Shown: positions 26,621 through 34,958 of the stretch, one piece after another
Layout of the letters: every line of letters starts with the position of its first letter
Position numbering within the stretch: position 1 is the stretch's first letter
Source: Acanthamoeba castellanii str. Neff
Taxonomy: Eukaryota > Discosea > Longamoebia > Acanthamoebidae
DNA length: 34,958 nt
Reading direction: 5' to 3'
NCBI RefSeq assembly: GCF_000313135.1
Contig: NW_004457367.1
Span: 5,279 to 40,236 of the forward strand
Translations under genes and position numbers: made by a program
Notes under the pieces: model-generated
Database searches by the model: none
What the model saw: the letters and a program-made list of their open reading frames with translations, nothing else
What the model was told of the DNA's origin: nothing

Positions 26621-27471
26621 ATGGCCACTGATGAGGAGCTGTTGAAGCTCCTGAAGGAGGTATGCTTTTCATGCTGTTTGTGAAGCCAATTATGTACCAC
26701 AACTGCAGGACGTTCTATTGTGTACATGTACATGATAGAATGTTTGCTAATTCATCTCCTCCTAGCCCACAGAAGAGGAGCTCTCCATGCCTCCAGAGGA
26801 GGCCCTCCTCAAGTGTTATGGTGTCCTCTGTGTGGATCATGTGAAGATGAATGCTGCAATGATTGACATTGACTGAATGACAAAGAGTGGCCCTCATTGG
26901 TTGGTGACTGCTAGAGGACACAGAGTTCTCTCAACATCAATGAATTAGATGGGTGTTCTGACAATGGGGCATCTGCTTGTTCAATAGCTGCCTCCCTCTC
27001 AGTGCATCCTCAAAGATGGGATGCCTGAGTACTGCATCATTGATGGCAATCATCACATTCAGACTGCATGGTGGCTTTTCCCTGGGAATGGTGTTGTGAC
27101 ATTGTCAATGTATGTTTTTCTTTTTCCAACTCACTTTGATGATGTCCCTGGTCCAACTAATACCCTTTCTCCATTTCCAGAACAAGGTCTCAGAAGATGA
27201 CATTCACATCCTTGTGTGAGGCTGGAACCACATGCACAATGAGGCTGCAGTTCACAAGGATGAGTGGGAGGACTTCTTCCAGTACCATGACACCCTACAC
27301 ACCAACAAGTTCTGGACCACTACTCAAGGCAAGCAAGCCATCAACTGGAAAAAGCTCATCAGCCACAAGAACCTCATCCATTTCAAGTTGCCACTGTCCT
27401 GTCACCAAGCATGGTGGTCACAGGACCTCACATTTGCTGGGTCTGTGACGCAGGAAAGAAAAAGGAAATGA
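26621..27471 (+). pseudogene. Broken island gene, possible paralogue of the D-x-N-H-R gene
   Basis: Starts MATDEELLKLLKE, gtatgc donor at 26,660, acceptor tcctag to an exon at 26,766 (PTEEELSMPPEEALLKCYGV, then CVDHVKMNAAMIDID and TGA). After a possible ttcaatag acceptor comes LPPSQCILKDGMPEYC then IIDGNHHIQTAWWLFPGNGV. After a second intron (about 27,110-27,180, tttccag) come NKVSEDDIHILV, TGA, GWNHMHNEAAVHKDEWEDFF, TTTQGKQAINWKKLISHKNL and LSCHQAWWSQDL, with a stop at 27,471. I-D-x-N-H-x-I-x3-W parallels V-D-x-N-H-R-V-x3-N in the minus-strand gene, and N-x-F-x5-GK-x3-N-x3-L-x2-H parallels its NPLFQITHGKK..NYNALAEH. In-frame TGAs (26,874; 27,217) and a stop-rich stretch at 26,875-26,990 indicate decay. 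The right end abuts the host junction and may be truncated. Function unknown. Confidence 0.45.
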
Positions 27472-27577
27472 GTGAGGAGTGTCGACAAATACATGAGTGG
27501 CATTCCGGTTGTGTTGTTGCCCCAACCGAAAAAGCCACAGCAGCGCCAAGAAGGAGGAGGCGGACTGGTACGGTCGC

Positions 27578-30500
27578 ATGGAGGGCAGCCAACAGAAGCA
27601 GCAGGAGGAGGAGGCGGAGAGAAATCCTCACAGCAGCGGCAGCGGCAGCAGCGCAGCAGTGGCCATGGCTGAGGACCCCAAGGCCCGCACCCCCCCTGCT
27701 ACTACTACAACCCCTACCCTTAGCCCTAGCCCTACCACGAACACCAAGATGGGGGCCGCGGGAGACGCGAGTGGGCCTCGGGCGGGAGGGAGTGCTGTAG
27801 CGTGGCCAGACCGACCCGCCGACGAGGAGGAGGCTGGGACCAAGAACAAGAACAAGAAGAAGGGGGCCAGCAACGCGTTGGACAAGAAAAAGAAGAACCG
27901 CCAGCCCGAAGAAAACGACGACGACGAGAGCAGCGAGAGCGAGAGCGAGAGCGAGAGCGAGAGCGAGAGCACGGACGAGGAGGAGGAGGAAGAGGAGGAC
28001 ACGCTCTCTTCGTCGTCGTCGTCGTCGTCTTTCTCGTCGGCTTCGACCTCTTCGGCCAGCCATTTCCGTCGGCCCGACAAGGAGGGCGCCCCTGCCGCCA
28101 CCGCCACGGCCGGCGAGTCTACGGAGCCCGGCGGGGGCGGGGGCGGGTTGGGGCGTGGGGGCGGTGGCGGGGTGGCGGGTGAGGAGAGCAGCGGGAGCTG
28201 GGCCATCCTCGGGCAGCTGGGGAGCAAGCCGCGCAAGGAGACCTACGGCGACGACAAGGAGTCGCGACGGCAGTACCGCCAGGCCAAGAAGGACTACGGC
28301 GAACGCAAGCGCACCCTCATCGACTCGCTCACTGCCGACGAAGTGCGCGAGTACAAGAAGGAGAAAAAGGAGCTCACCGAAAAGGAGCGCCTCGAGCGCA
28401 AGCGCGAGCGGGACGAACGCCGCCGCCTCGTCAAGGAGAAGAAAAAGGTCCGCACACACCACTTCTTTGACTGCTTTTCTCTTCTTTTTTTTTTTTTGTA
28501 TTATTATTGTTATGGTTATGGTTATGGTTTTCAAATTAATAATGTGTAGAGCTCTGTATTCAATTGTTGTTTAATCATGATTATTTTATTTATTGTTTTC
28601 CTGTGTTGTTGTTCGATATCGTGGCGTCGTGTGGTGGTGGTGGTGGGCAACCAGCTCTACAAGAAACCCAAGATCGGGAAGCTCGTTACACAGGAGACCA
28701 AGAGCTATGAGCTGGTGTGCGACATGCTCCTCGGCATTCGCGTCACCGTCTCCAAAGTGTCTGCCCGCCCTCTCCACGGCAACACCGTCAAGGACTCGGA
28801 CTTTCGGGTACGCCCCGCCGTCCCCCCCCAACGCTCCCCCCCCCGGGCACGTGGGCGGCCAGCCCTGGGTTGGTTGCTGCTGCCGGCAGGGGCGAGGGGC
28901 ATGCGCTCCCGCCTCGCCTGGTGGCTGGTGGTGGCTGGTGACTCATCTTCTCTGCTCCGCCCTCGCCCCGTTATCATCGTCATAATCGGCGTGTGGTGGG
29001 TGGCTGGTGGCTGGTGGCTGGTGGCTGGTGGTGGCTGGTGGTGGCTGGTGGCTGGTGGGTGGCTGGTGGTGGCTGGTGGGAGAACAGAGGGTGCACAATC
29101 TGCGGTTTCCTTCGACGGGCTCCACGAGCGGCGTAATCCCCACTCCGGCTCATTCCCAAAGGCGTGCCCATCCCCCCTTTTCCCGCTTTCCTCTTTATTC
29201 CATTCCCTGGTTATTCTTTGATTACTTATTTATTTATTTATGTATTATCTATTATTGCGTTTATTCTGTTATCCATCTCGCGGACATGGGCTGTGTCTCG
29301 CCAACGACCATCGGCACTGCCGCGCACGCCCTGACCTTCTGCCTCTTTCTCTCTCTCTCTGCGGGGGGGGGGCGTACAACAAAAATCAGGGATTTCACGT
29401 TCAGGGACTACGCCCCCGTGGTATTCCGACGGCTGAGGGAGCACTTTGGCATCGAGGCCGACGACTATCTCGTAAGGCTCCCCCCCGCGCGCGCGCCTAA
29501 CCACCCGCCCCTGTTTGTTTTTTTTTTTTTGTTTTGTTTCATTTCATTTCCACGGCATCTTCCCACGACCACCTTGGCCGTACGGGTGGGTGCGCGACAC
29601 GCCGTGGCGCGGCTCCTTTTCACATATTGTGTGGCTGCTGCTTGGGGCCGCGGTGGTGGTCGTGGCTGGTGGCTGGTGGCTGGTGGTGCAGATCTCGCTC
29701 ACAGGTGACTACATCCTGTCGGAGCTCGTGTCCCCAGGACAAAGCGGGCAGTTCTTCTACTTTTCGTACGACCTCCGCTTCATGCTCAAAACCATCACCC
29801 GGGGTGAAGCCAAGTTCCTCAAGGCCATCCTCCCCAAGTACTACAACGTACGCCCCCGCCCCTCAGCTCGCCGCCGCCGCCGTCGCCAATCCCCCCCCCC
29901 CTCTCCATCAGCTGCCGCATCATTTGGGGGTGCCCGCTCTCGTGCGAAGGGAGAACGGGGAGACGGAGGGGGGGGGGGCTGGCTCACGGCCAACTAACAT
30001 TACACCACGCCACACTGCCTGGCATTGGCATTGGCATTGGCATGATATGATATGATACGCCGAGCGCAGCACATCATTCAGAACCCCAGCACGCTGATTG
30101 CCCGCTTCTTCGGTTTCCATCGCGTGGCACCGCATCGCGACCGCAAGCACTACTTCGTGGTGATGGGCAACATCTTCGCGCAGAACCTCGAGGTACTCCT
30201 CATCACAACCGTCACCTTCATCCGCCCGTTCAAGGAGCATCAAGCGCACGCGCACCCCTCACACACACACACACACACACAATATACTGTCATGATCTGA
30301 CCGCCGCCGCCACCGCCCAATACCTCTTCATTTTCCATATTTGGGGACTGTCGGGCCGCAGCTCCACTACCGGTTCGACCTCAAGGGCTCGACGGTGGGC
30401 CGCGTGACGCCTCCGGAAAAGGTGCCCCCCCCCCGAGGGGGATCGGCACTTGCGTGCGAGCGAGGCGCAGAGCTCACCATCGCGTCTCCTCTCCCTCCCC

Positions 30501-32392
30501 CCCCCCATTCTTCCGCAGATCAAGAACGATCCCAACGTGGTGATGAAGGACCAGGACTTCGACCGGTTGCGCAAGACCATCGCCTTGGGTCCGGAAAAGC
30601 GTAAGGTGTTCATCGACCAGGTCGACAAGGACGTCGCCCTGCTCGACCAGCTGGGCATCATGGACTACTCCCTCCTCGTTGGCATACACGACCGTCGTCG
30701 CCTGCAAAAGGTGCGCGCATGCACGCACACCACACACACACAATGCCCCCCCCCCTCCCAATAGCAACCGCGCACTTGGGGTGTTTGGCCAGCGCTCACG
30801 TGGGCTTCCTCCTCTTTTGTCCTCCTCCTCCTCCTTTCTCCTTTCTCGTGCTCCGTGGTGCCGGCTCGTCAGGGACGCTCGCTGTCGATGGTGTACTTGC
30901 CCAAGGCTGTGGACGACGAGCGGCTGGCTACGGCCAAGGGCTTCAACGCCGACACCGACACTGACTCCTCTGACTCGGAGTCGGACGAGGAGAAGCTGGA
31001 GCAGTACGTGCCTCGCCCAGCCCCGCCGGGGACTCGCTTATCTCCGATTTCGCCCGGTGGATGGATGGGTGGGTGGGTGGATGGATGGATGATCCTGCTG
31101 CAAGCCGCCGCATATGCTGTGTGTCGTGGGCGCTCTCTCTCTCTCTCTCTGACGGACTGGCGGGTGGGCGGGTGGACGCTGCGCAGGCACCACGTCACCG
31201 TGTTCACGCAAGACCAGGGCGGCATCCAGTCGACCGACGAGGAGGACCAGGGCACGGACTACATCTACTTCCTGGGCATCATCGACATCCTGCAGCCCTT
31301 CAACATGCGCAAACGCGCTGAGCACGGCTTCAAGAGCTTCCGCTTTGACGGGGTACGTCGCCTGTTCCGCCACCGCCACCGCCACCGCGTGCCCCCCCCC
31401 CTCCCGCGGCAACCGCCAGGCGCGTCCTCACCGCTGGGATGCGCTGCGCATTGTCATCGTCGCGTCATGCGCAGGACCAAATATCGGCGGTCAACCCGAG
31501 GCTCTACGCGCGGCGCTTCAAGGAGTACGTGTTTGCACGCGTCCGGCAGCCCGATACGCCTCAAACGCCGCGCGAGGTGATCGGCCTCCCGCCGAGACTC
31601 CCCGAAGGCACCTTACCACCACCACCACCCCCCCCCCATCCATCCATCCATCCATTCCAGATCTTATTCTCGCCGCCGCCGCCGCCGCCATTGCTCTCTT
31701 GATTTGGGAGGTCCTCACCCCCCCCCCCAATTTCTCCCTGGACGCACAGGGGGCAGTCATCACGACGACGACGACAGTGACGAGGGAAGCGAGTCGAAGA
31801 GAGAGAGGAAACAGGCGCAGCTCACGGATCCGCGTGGCGAATCTGATGGCGGCGGAAAAGTAACGGCGGCAGCGGACAAGCAACCCCGGGAGCGAGGAGC
31901 GGGGGGCGAGGGTGACAAGGTCAAGGAAAGGAAGAAGCGCACGGAGCAGGGGCAGGGACAGGCAGAGGGGCCTCCTCCCCAAACGAAAAAGGGCGCGACG
32001 ATGACGACGAAGCCCGCGGCCAAGAAGACGAAGAAGAACAACAGCAAGAAGAAGAAGAGCGAGGGCCAGGCTGCGACAAAGACGGCGGACAGCAGTAGGA
32101 GCTACGATTACGAAGCGGGCTCTAGCGCCGGAAGTGAGGCCAGCAGCGGTGGCCTGCGAGAAAACCACGAAGCCGCAGCAGGAGCAGCCTCTGGGGACGG
32201 TAAGTACGAACCTCTCCCGCACCACCGCCCCACACTCACACTCACACTCCCTTTCACTGGCCCGTACGACGACGTGGCCACCCACGGGTAGGTAACTCGC
32301 CGCGAGTGGGCAACGCGGGCCTGGTACCCAAACAACTCAAGGTCGAAAAGAAGAAGAACAACAACAACAAGCAGAAAGCCCCCCGAACCTGA
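27578..32392 (+). CDS. PIP5K: Phosphatidylinositol phosphate kinase (PIP5K type)
   Basis: Phosphorylates phosphatidylinositol phosphate to PI(4,5)P2 (or a related isomer) at membranes. Exon 1 (27,578-28,447) is a long low-complexity head with acidic Ser/Glu runs and a charged helix (ADEVREYKKEKKELTEKERL). The kinase domain is spread over exons: QETKSYELVCDMLLGIRVTV (28,655), DFTFRDYAPVVFRRLREHFG (about 29,393), SLTGDYILSELVSPGQSGQF (about 29,694) with FYFSYDLRFMLKTI and LKAILPKYYN, IIQNPSTLIARFFGFHRVAP and FVVMGNIFAQNLE (30,072), LHYRFDLKGSTVGR (30,361), VMKDQDFDRL and LGIMDYSLLVGIHDR (30,520). The C-terminal part has DYIYFLGIIDILQPFNMRKR, ISAVNPRLYARRFKEYVF and a Lys/Ser/Asp-rich tail ending KAPRT. 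The DLKGS, MDYSLLVGIH and IIDILQ motifs are diagnostic. I took the most upstream in-frame ATG on host-type sequence; the ATG at 27,666 is the alternative. A few junctions (near 28,807/29,393) are unresolved. No FYVE, DEP or MORN domain is seen. Confidence 0.92.
28993..29081. repeat. (GGTGGCTGGT)n G-rich intronic minisatellite
   Basis: Imperfect GGTGGCTGGTGGCTGGT units in a PIP kinase intron, with related shorter runs at 28,918-28,940 and 29,652-29,690 in the same gene. Closely spaced GG pairs could form two-tetrad quadruplexes in the transcript. Confidence 0.85.
31060..31092. repeat. GGTGGATGGATGG intronic microsatellite
   Basis: Tandem GGAT/GGGT units between the acidic exon ending near 31,005 and the HHVTVFTQDQGG exon (31,190) of the PIP kinase. 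A complementary (ATCC)n run follows at about 31,637-31,656 in a later intron. Confidence 0.85.
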
Positions 32393-32650
32393 AGAGTTCA
32401 AATAAATAAAAATAAACACGATTTCCGCGGAACGACTACCCAGAAATATCTCAGAGGCAGGAAATTGCCCAGAACGTTGTCCATGTCTAGGCTTTCTTTT
32501 TGCTGGGTCTCTTTCTATCACCATCCTTTGCCCCTGTACGCACCCCCCCCCCCCAAAATTCCGCCCGCTCCAAACCGACGTCTCACATGCAATGATCAAT
32601 CATGGTCCAGTACCGATCCTTAAATCCAGAGGAACCTTTGCACGTACAAC
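32393..32650. promoter_or_regulatory. Tandem intergenic spacer and uP0 promoter
   Basis: 258 bp between the PIP kinase stop and the uP0 start. It holds the poly(A) signals at its left, a poly-C run near 32,541-32,553 and a CT-rich stretch (about 32,495-32,530). No TATA box is evident. Confidence 0.4.
32401..32418 (+). terminator. Poly(A) signals of the PIP kinase gene
   Basis: Three overlapping or adjacent AATAAA hexamers starting 9 bp after the stop codon at 32,392. Confidence 0.7.
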
Positions 32651-33756
32651 ATGTCCAAGGGCGGCGGTAAGTTTCAGAGGAAGAAGGAGTACTTCACCAA
32701 GCTCTCCAACCTCCTGGTCGATTACAAGAAGGTGCTCATCGTCGCGGCCAACAATGTCGGCTCCAACCAGCTTCAGAGGGTGAGGCAGGAGCTCCGCGGC
32801 AAGGCCGTCCTCCTCATGGGCAAGAACGTACGTTGTGTTGCGCTGAGAGCCCTCCACCTATTTTTCCGCATTCAACAGACTAGTCATGAATGTAGTTGGC
32901 GAGCTTCTTCTCACCACTGGTGCGAACACCGACCAACAAACAGACCATGATCAGGAAGTGCATCAGGGAGAACCTGACCAAGAACCCCGACCTCGAGGCC
33001 CTGCTTCCCTACGTTAAGGGCAACGTCGGTTTCGTCTTCACCAACGGCGATCTGTCGGACATGAGGACCAGGATCGGTGCCGTCAAGGTCAAGGCTGCCG
33101 CCAAGTCTGGTGCCATCTCTCCGTGCGACGTCATCGTGCCTGCCGGCCCCACCGGCCAGGATCCTGCCAAGACCTCGTTCTTCCAGGCGCTCACCATCTC
33201 CACCCGTATCTCCAAGGGTGTGATTGAGATCGTCAACGACGTGCACCTCGTGAAGGAGGGCGCCAAGGTGACTGCCTCGCAGGCTGCTCTGCTGCAGATG
33301 TTGAACATCCAGCCCTTCGAGTATGCCCTGGCCGTCAAGACTGTCTACGATGATGGTTCCGTCTACCCCGTGTCTCTCCTCGACATTACCGACGACGACA
33401 TCATCAACAGGTTCCGCAAGGGTGTCGCCAACGTGGCCGCTATCTCGCTCCGCATCGGCTACCCCACCGTGGCTTCCGTCCCCTACGCCCTCACCAGCAG
33501 CTTCCGCAACCTGCTCTCCGTGTCGCTCGCCACCAGCTACACTTTCCCCCAGGCCGAGAAGCTCAAGGACCTCCTCGCCAACCCCGAGGCCTTTGCCGCT
33601 GCCCTCGCCGCCGCTGCTCCCGCCGGCGGTGCTGCCCCCGCCACTGCGACTTCGGCTGCTGCGCCTGCCGCCGCCGCCGCCAAGGTCGAGGAGGAGGAGG
33701 AAGCCGAGGACATGGACGCTGGTGGCCTCTTCGGTGGCGGTGACGATGACTACTAG
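32651..33756 (+). CDS. RPLP0: 60S acidic ribosomal protein P0 (uL10)
   Basis: Anchor of the ribosomal P-stalk, which binds 28S rRNA and P1/P2 dimers and recruits translation GTPases. Two exons, 32,651-32,827 and 32,944-33,756, total 990 nt (329 residues). The splice (gtacgt donor, caaacag acceptor) joins LLMGKN to [10 protein letters not shown] in frame. Readable landmarks: [105 protein letters not shown]. The Ala-rich hinge and acidic tail follow, but the end is [14 protein letters not shown] rather than the near-universal SDDDMGFGLFD. Codon use is strongly biased, like eL8. Confidence 0.97.
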
Positions 33757-33925
33757 ACGCCCTCCCTCTTTGCAGGCTGTCGTTACGCACCTCTTGTTTC
33801 TTTGACTTAGAGAAATGAAGAGCTACAGTTCCCTTCGAACACTTGGACTCGCCCCAACAGACAGACCAGCAGTCGTTCACGTGGGGCGTCACGGGAGAGC
33901 GTGTTTGTATATTTGGGTGGCCACG

Positions 33926-34958
33926 TCAGTAGGTGAACGTGGTGTGGCGGTTCTGCACCACGGCATACTTCTTCCGGATGAGCGGCCGCACATCATCAGC
34001 CCGAGCAAGCTCACGCAAGAAAGGCATGAGCGCCAAGAGATGGTTGTCGGACCGTTCGCCGAACCAAGACTCGATGGGGATGCCGTTGTCGAGGTGGTAC
34101 GCGAACGCAAGTGGAGAGTTGTCCACGATAGTCGTCTGAGGAGCGCATAAGAAGGGCGTTAGGAAAAATAACATATGTGTGCGTGTGTGTGTGGGTTTGG
34201 TGTCTTGTGTCTTGTGAAGGCTGACCGGGCTGTGGTGTGTCGTGTCGTGTCGTGAGACTGAATGCTTGTGGTGTGGTGTGTGGTGCACTGGGAGAGAGGG
34301 TGCGCACATGCTGCAGGTCGCGGCCCAGCATGTCCAGGTCCTTTACAAAATTGCCCTCCACGAGCACGCACGCATCGCGGTAGAGGCGGTGGCCTATGTG
34401 GCGTTCTGTGTCGAGCATGTCAAGCAGCCTGCCGGCGTAGGCTTCCTGGGAGGCCGTGAAAACGACGAGCTTTGCGCCACCGCAAAGGCCAGTTCAGCTA
34501 TGGGCAAGGGACATGTCCCGAAGATGTCACGTGACAAGTACCTCAAAGAGTTTGGCCACCTCCGCCAAGAAGCGGTGCATATTGGGTCGCACACGCACAA
34601 ACACGTTGTAGGTGGTGTTTTCCAGCGTCACCGAGAAGACGTGGTCTTGGAGAAGAGGAATGCAGTGAGGCAGGTCCGTCCAAGTGCAAAAGCGCGCCAG
34701 GCAGCAGCCATTACCTGGCGGAGGGGAGCCTGGAGGCGGCGGTTCGATCGTGGAATGCACCAGCGTTTCATCCAGATCCAGCACCAGCGTTGGTTTCTGT
34801 GGTGCACATTGGGCAGATGACGAGGTTGGTTGGTCAAGCAAGCAGGCAGGCAGGCAGGCAGGCAAGCGGACAAACAAAAGCCGCGTGTACGTCATCAGGG
34901 GCGGTGGGGTGGGGTGGCAGGTGTGTGTGTGTGTGTGTGTGTCGTACCTGTGTCTTCG
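33926..34958 (-). CDS. FCP1/SCP-like CTD phosphatase domain protein (5' end off window)
   Basis: Minus-strand gene. A short exon at the window edge (34,958-34,949) ends at a gtacga donor. The next exon (about 34,801 down) reads [16 protein letters not shown], the DxDxT phospho-acceptor motif of HAD-type FCP1/SCP phosphatases, then [20 protein letters not shown]. Then come [40 protein letters not shown] and GRDL (about 34,470-34,320), and [40 protein letters not shown] (about 34,138 down) to TGA at 33,926. VKDLxxLGRDL and the [22 protein letters not shown] match SCP/CTDSPL2/Dullard-type enzymes that dephosphorylate Ser in the RNA polymerase II tail or lipin. There is an unusual Pro/Gly-rich insert after VHST. 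The N-terminus is missing, so localisation cannot be told. Confidence 0.9.
34840..34864. repeat. (GCAG)n and (TG)n microsatellites near the right edge
   Basis: (GCAG)n at about 34,840-34,864 and (TG)n at about 34,919-34,941, both in the first visible intron of the CTD-phosphatase-like gene. Confidence 0.85.

Larger units (their letters stand above)
21310..27450. mobile_element. CpG-depleted foreign island, probable decayed mobile element
   Basis: Composition changes abruptly at about 21,300 and returns at about 27,448. I counted 3 CpG in 21,361-22,740 (1,380 bp), against 16 in the 120 bp from 9,661 in host sequence. The island is AT-richer, has its own spliced genes on both strands, a 38-bp repeat family found nowhere else in the window, and a transposon-type coding remnant. 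It occupies the whole interval between the Frag1/DRAM/Sfk1 stop and the region just upstream of the PIP kinase start. I could not find terminal inverted repeats or a target-site duplication by eye, so exact ends are uncertain. Alternatives are an old endogenised viral segment (no hallmark gene seen) or a mis-assembled foreign contig. Confidence 0.65.

Noticed and set aside
21310..27450. Integrated giant-virus segment
   Set aside because: No capsid, polymerase, packaging ATPase or other hallmark is readable, while spliced genes and a transposon-type remnant are. It cannot be fully excluded.
24542..27471. Reassigned UGA codon in the island
   Set aside because: The intact island gene has no internal TGA in its joined exons and ends with TGA, and host genes use TGA as stop. 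CGA-to-TGA decay explains the broken genes more simply.
27700..27740. Telomere-like CCCTTAGCCCTAGCCCTA near the right end of the island
   Set aside because: Only two or three imperfect units, and in frame they encode the Thr/Ser/Pro-rich start of the PIP kinase exon, so coding low complexity is the simpler explanation.

Overview
The window is eukaryotic nuclear DNA, very GC- and CpG-rich. It is densely packed with genes split by many short GT-AG introns whose donors are very often gtacg. Introns and linkers carry low-complexity tracts (poly-G/C, CAG, CGTG, GGCACAC). The gene set (Dhh1/DDX6 helicase, TMEM115, Vps60/CHMP5, eL8 and uP0 ribosomal proteins, PRPP synthetase, PIP kinase, a Frag1/DRAM/Sfk1-type membrane protein, a CTD-phosphatase-like protein, and a possible CudA/STAT-like factor) suggests an amoebozoan, most likely Acanthamoeba or a relative. 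That assignment is inference from gene style; no marker gene proves it.

Layout: 1-1,600, one or two poorly resolved minus-strand genes (one with a membrane segment). 1,774-3,604 (+) Dhh1. 3,924-6,181 (-) TMEM115. 6,365-7,602 (-) Vps60, divergent from 7,832-8,851 (+) eL8. 9,024-12,684 (+) unknown low-complexity/coiled-coil gene. 12,951-15,003 (-) putative STAT/CudA-like factor, divergent from 15,549-17,148 (+) OCIA-domain gene. 17,285-18,555 (-) PRPP synthetase, divergent from 18,908-21,309 (+) Frag1/DRAM/Sfk1 gene. 27,578-32,392 (+) phosphatidylinositol phosphate kinase. 32,651-33,756 (+) uP0. 33,926-34,958 (-) CTD-phosphatase-like gene, cut by the window edge. These are housekeeping genes with no evident common pathway.

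The striking region is 21,310-27,450. This ~6.1 kb island is AT-richer and almost free of CpG (3 CpG counted in 1,380 bp, against 16 in a 120-bp host sample). It fills the whole space between two host genes. It holds an apparently intact seven-exon minus-strand run of an unrecognised gene (21,939-23,074, with a Glu-rich exon further upstream), a broken gene resembling the ends of DUF7869-type transposon-associated proteins but lacking its core, a second broken gene that may be a paralogue of the first, and a 38-bp palindromic repeat family. The repeat sits in introns of the two divergent genes in the same sense orientation. Its two ancestral CpG sites occur as CG, TG and CA in different copies, the spectrum expected from methyl-cytosine deamination. 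I read the island as an old, methylated, decayed mobile element whose family I cannot name.
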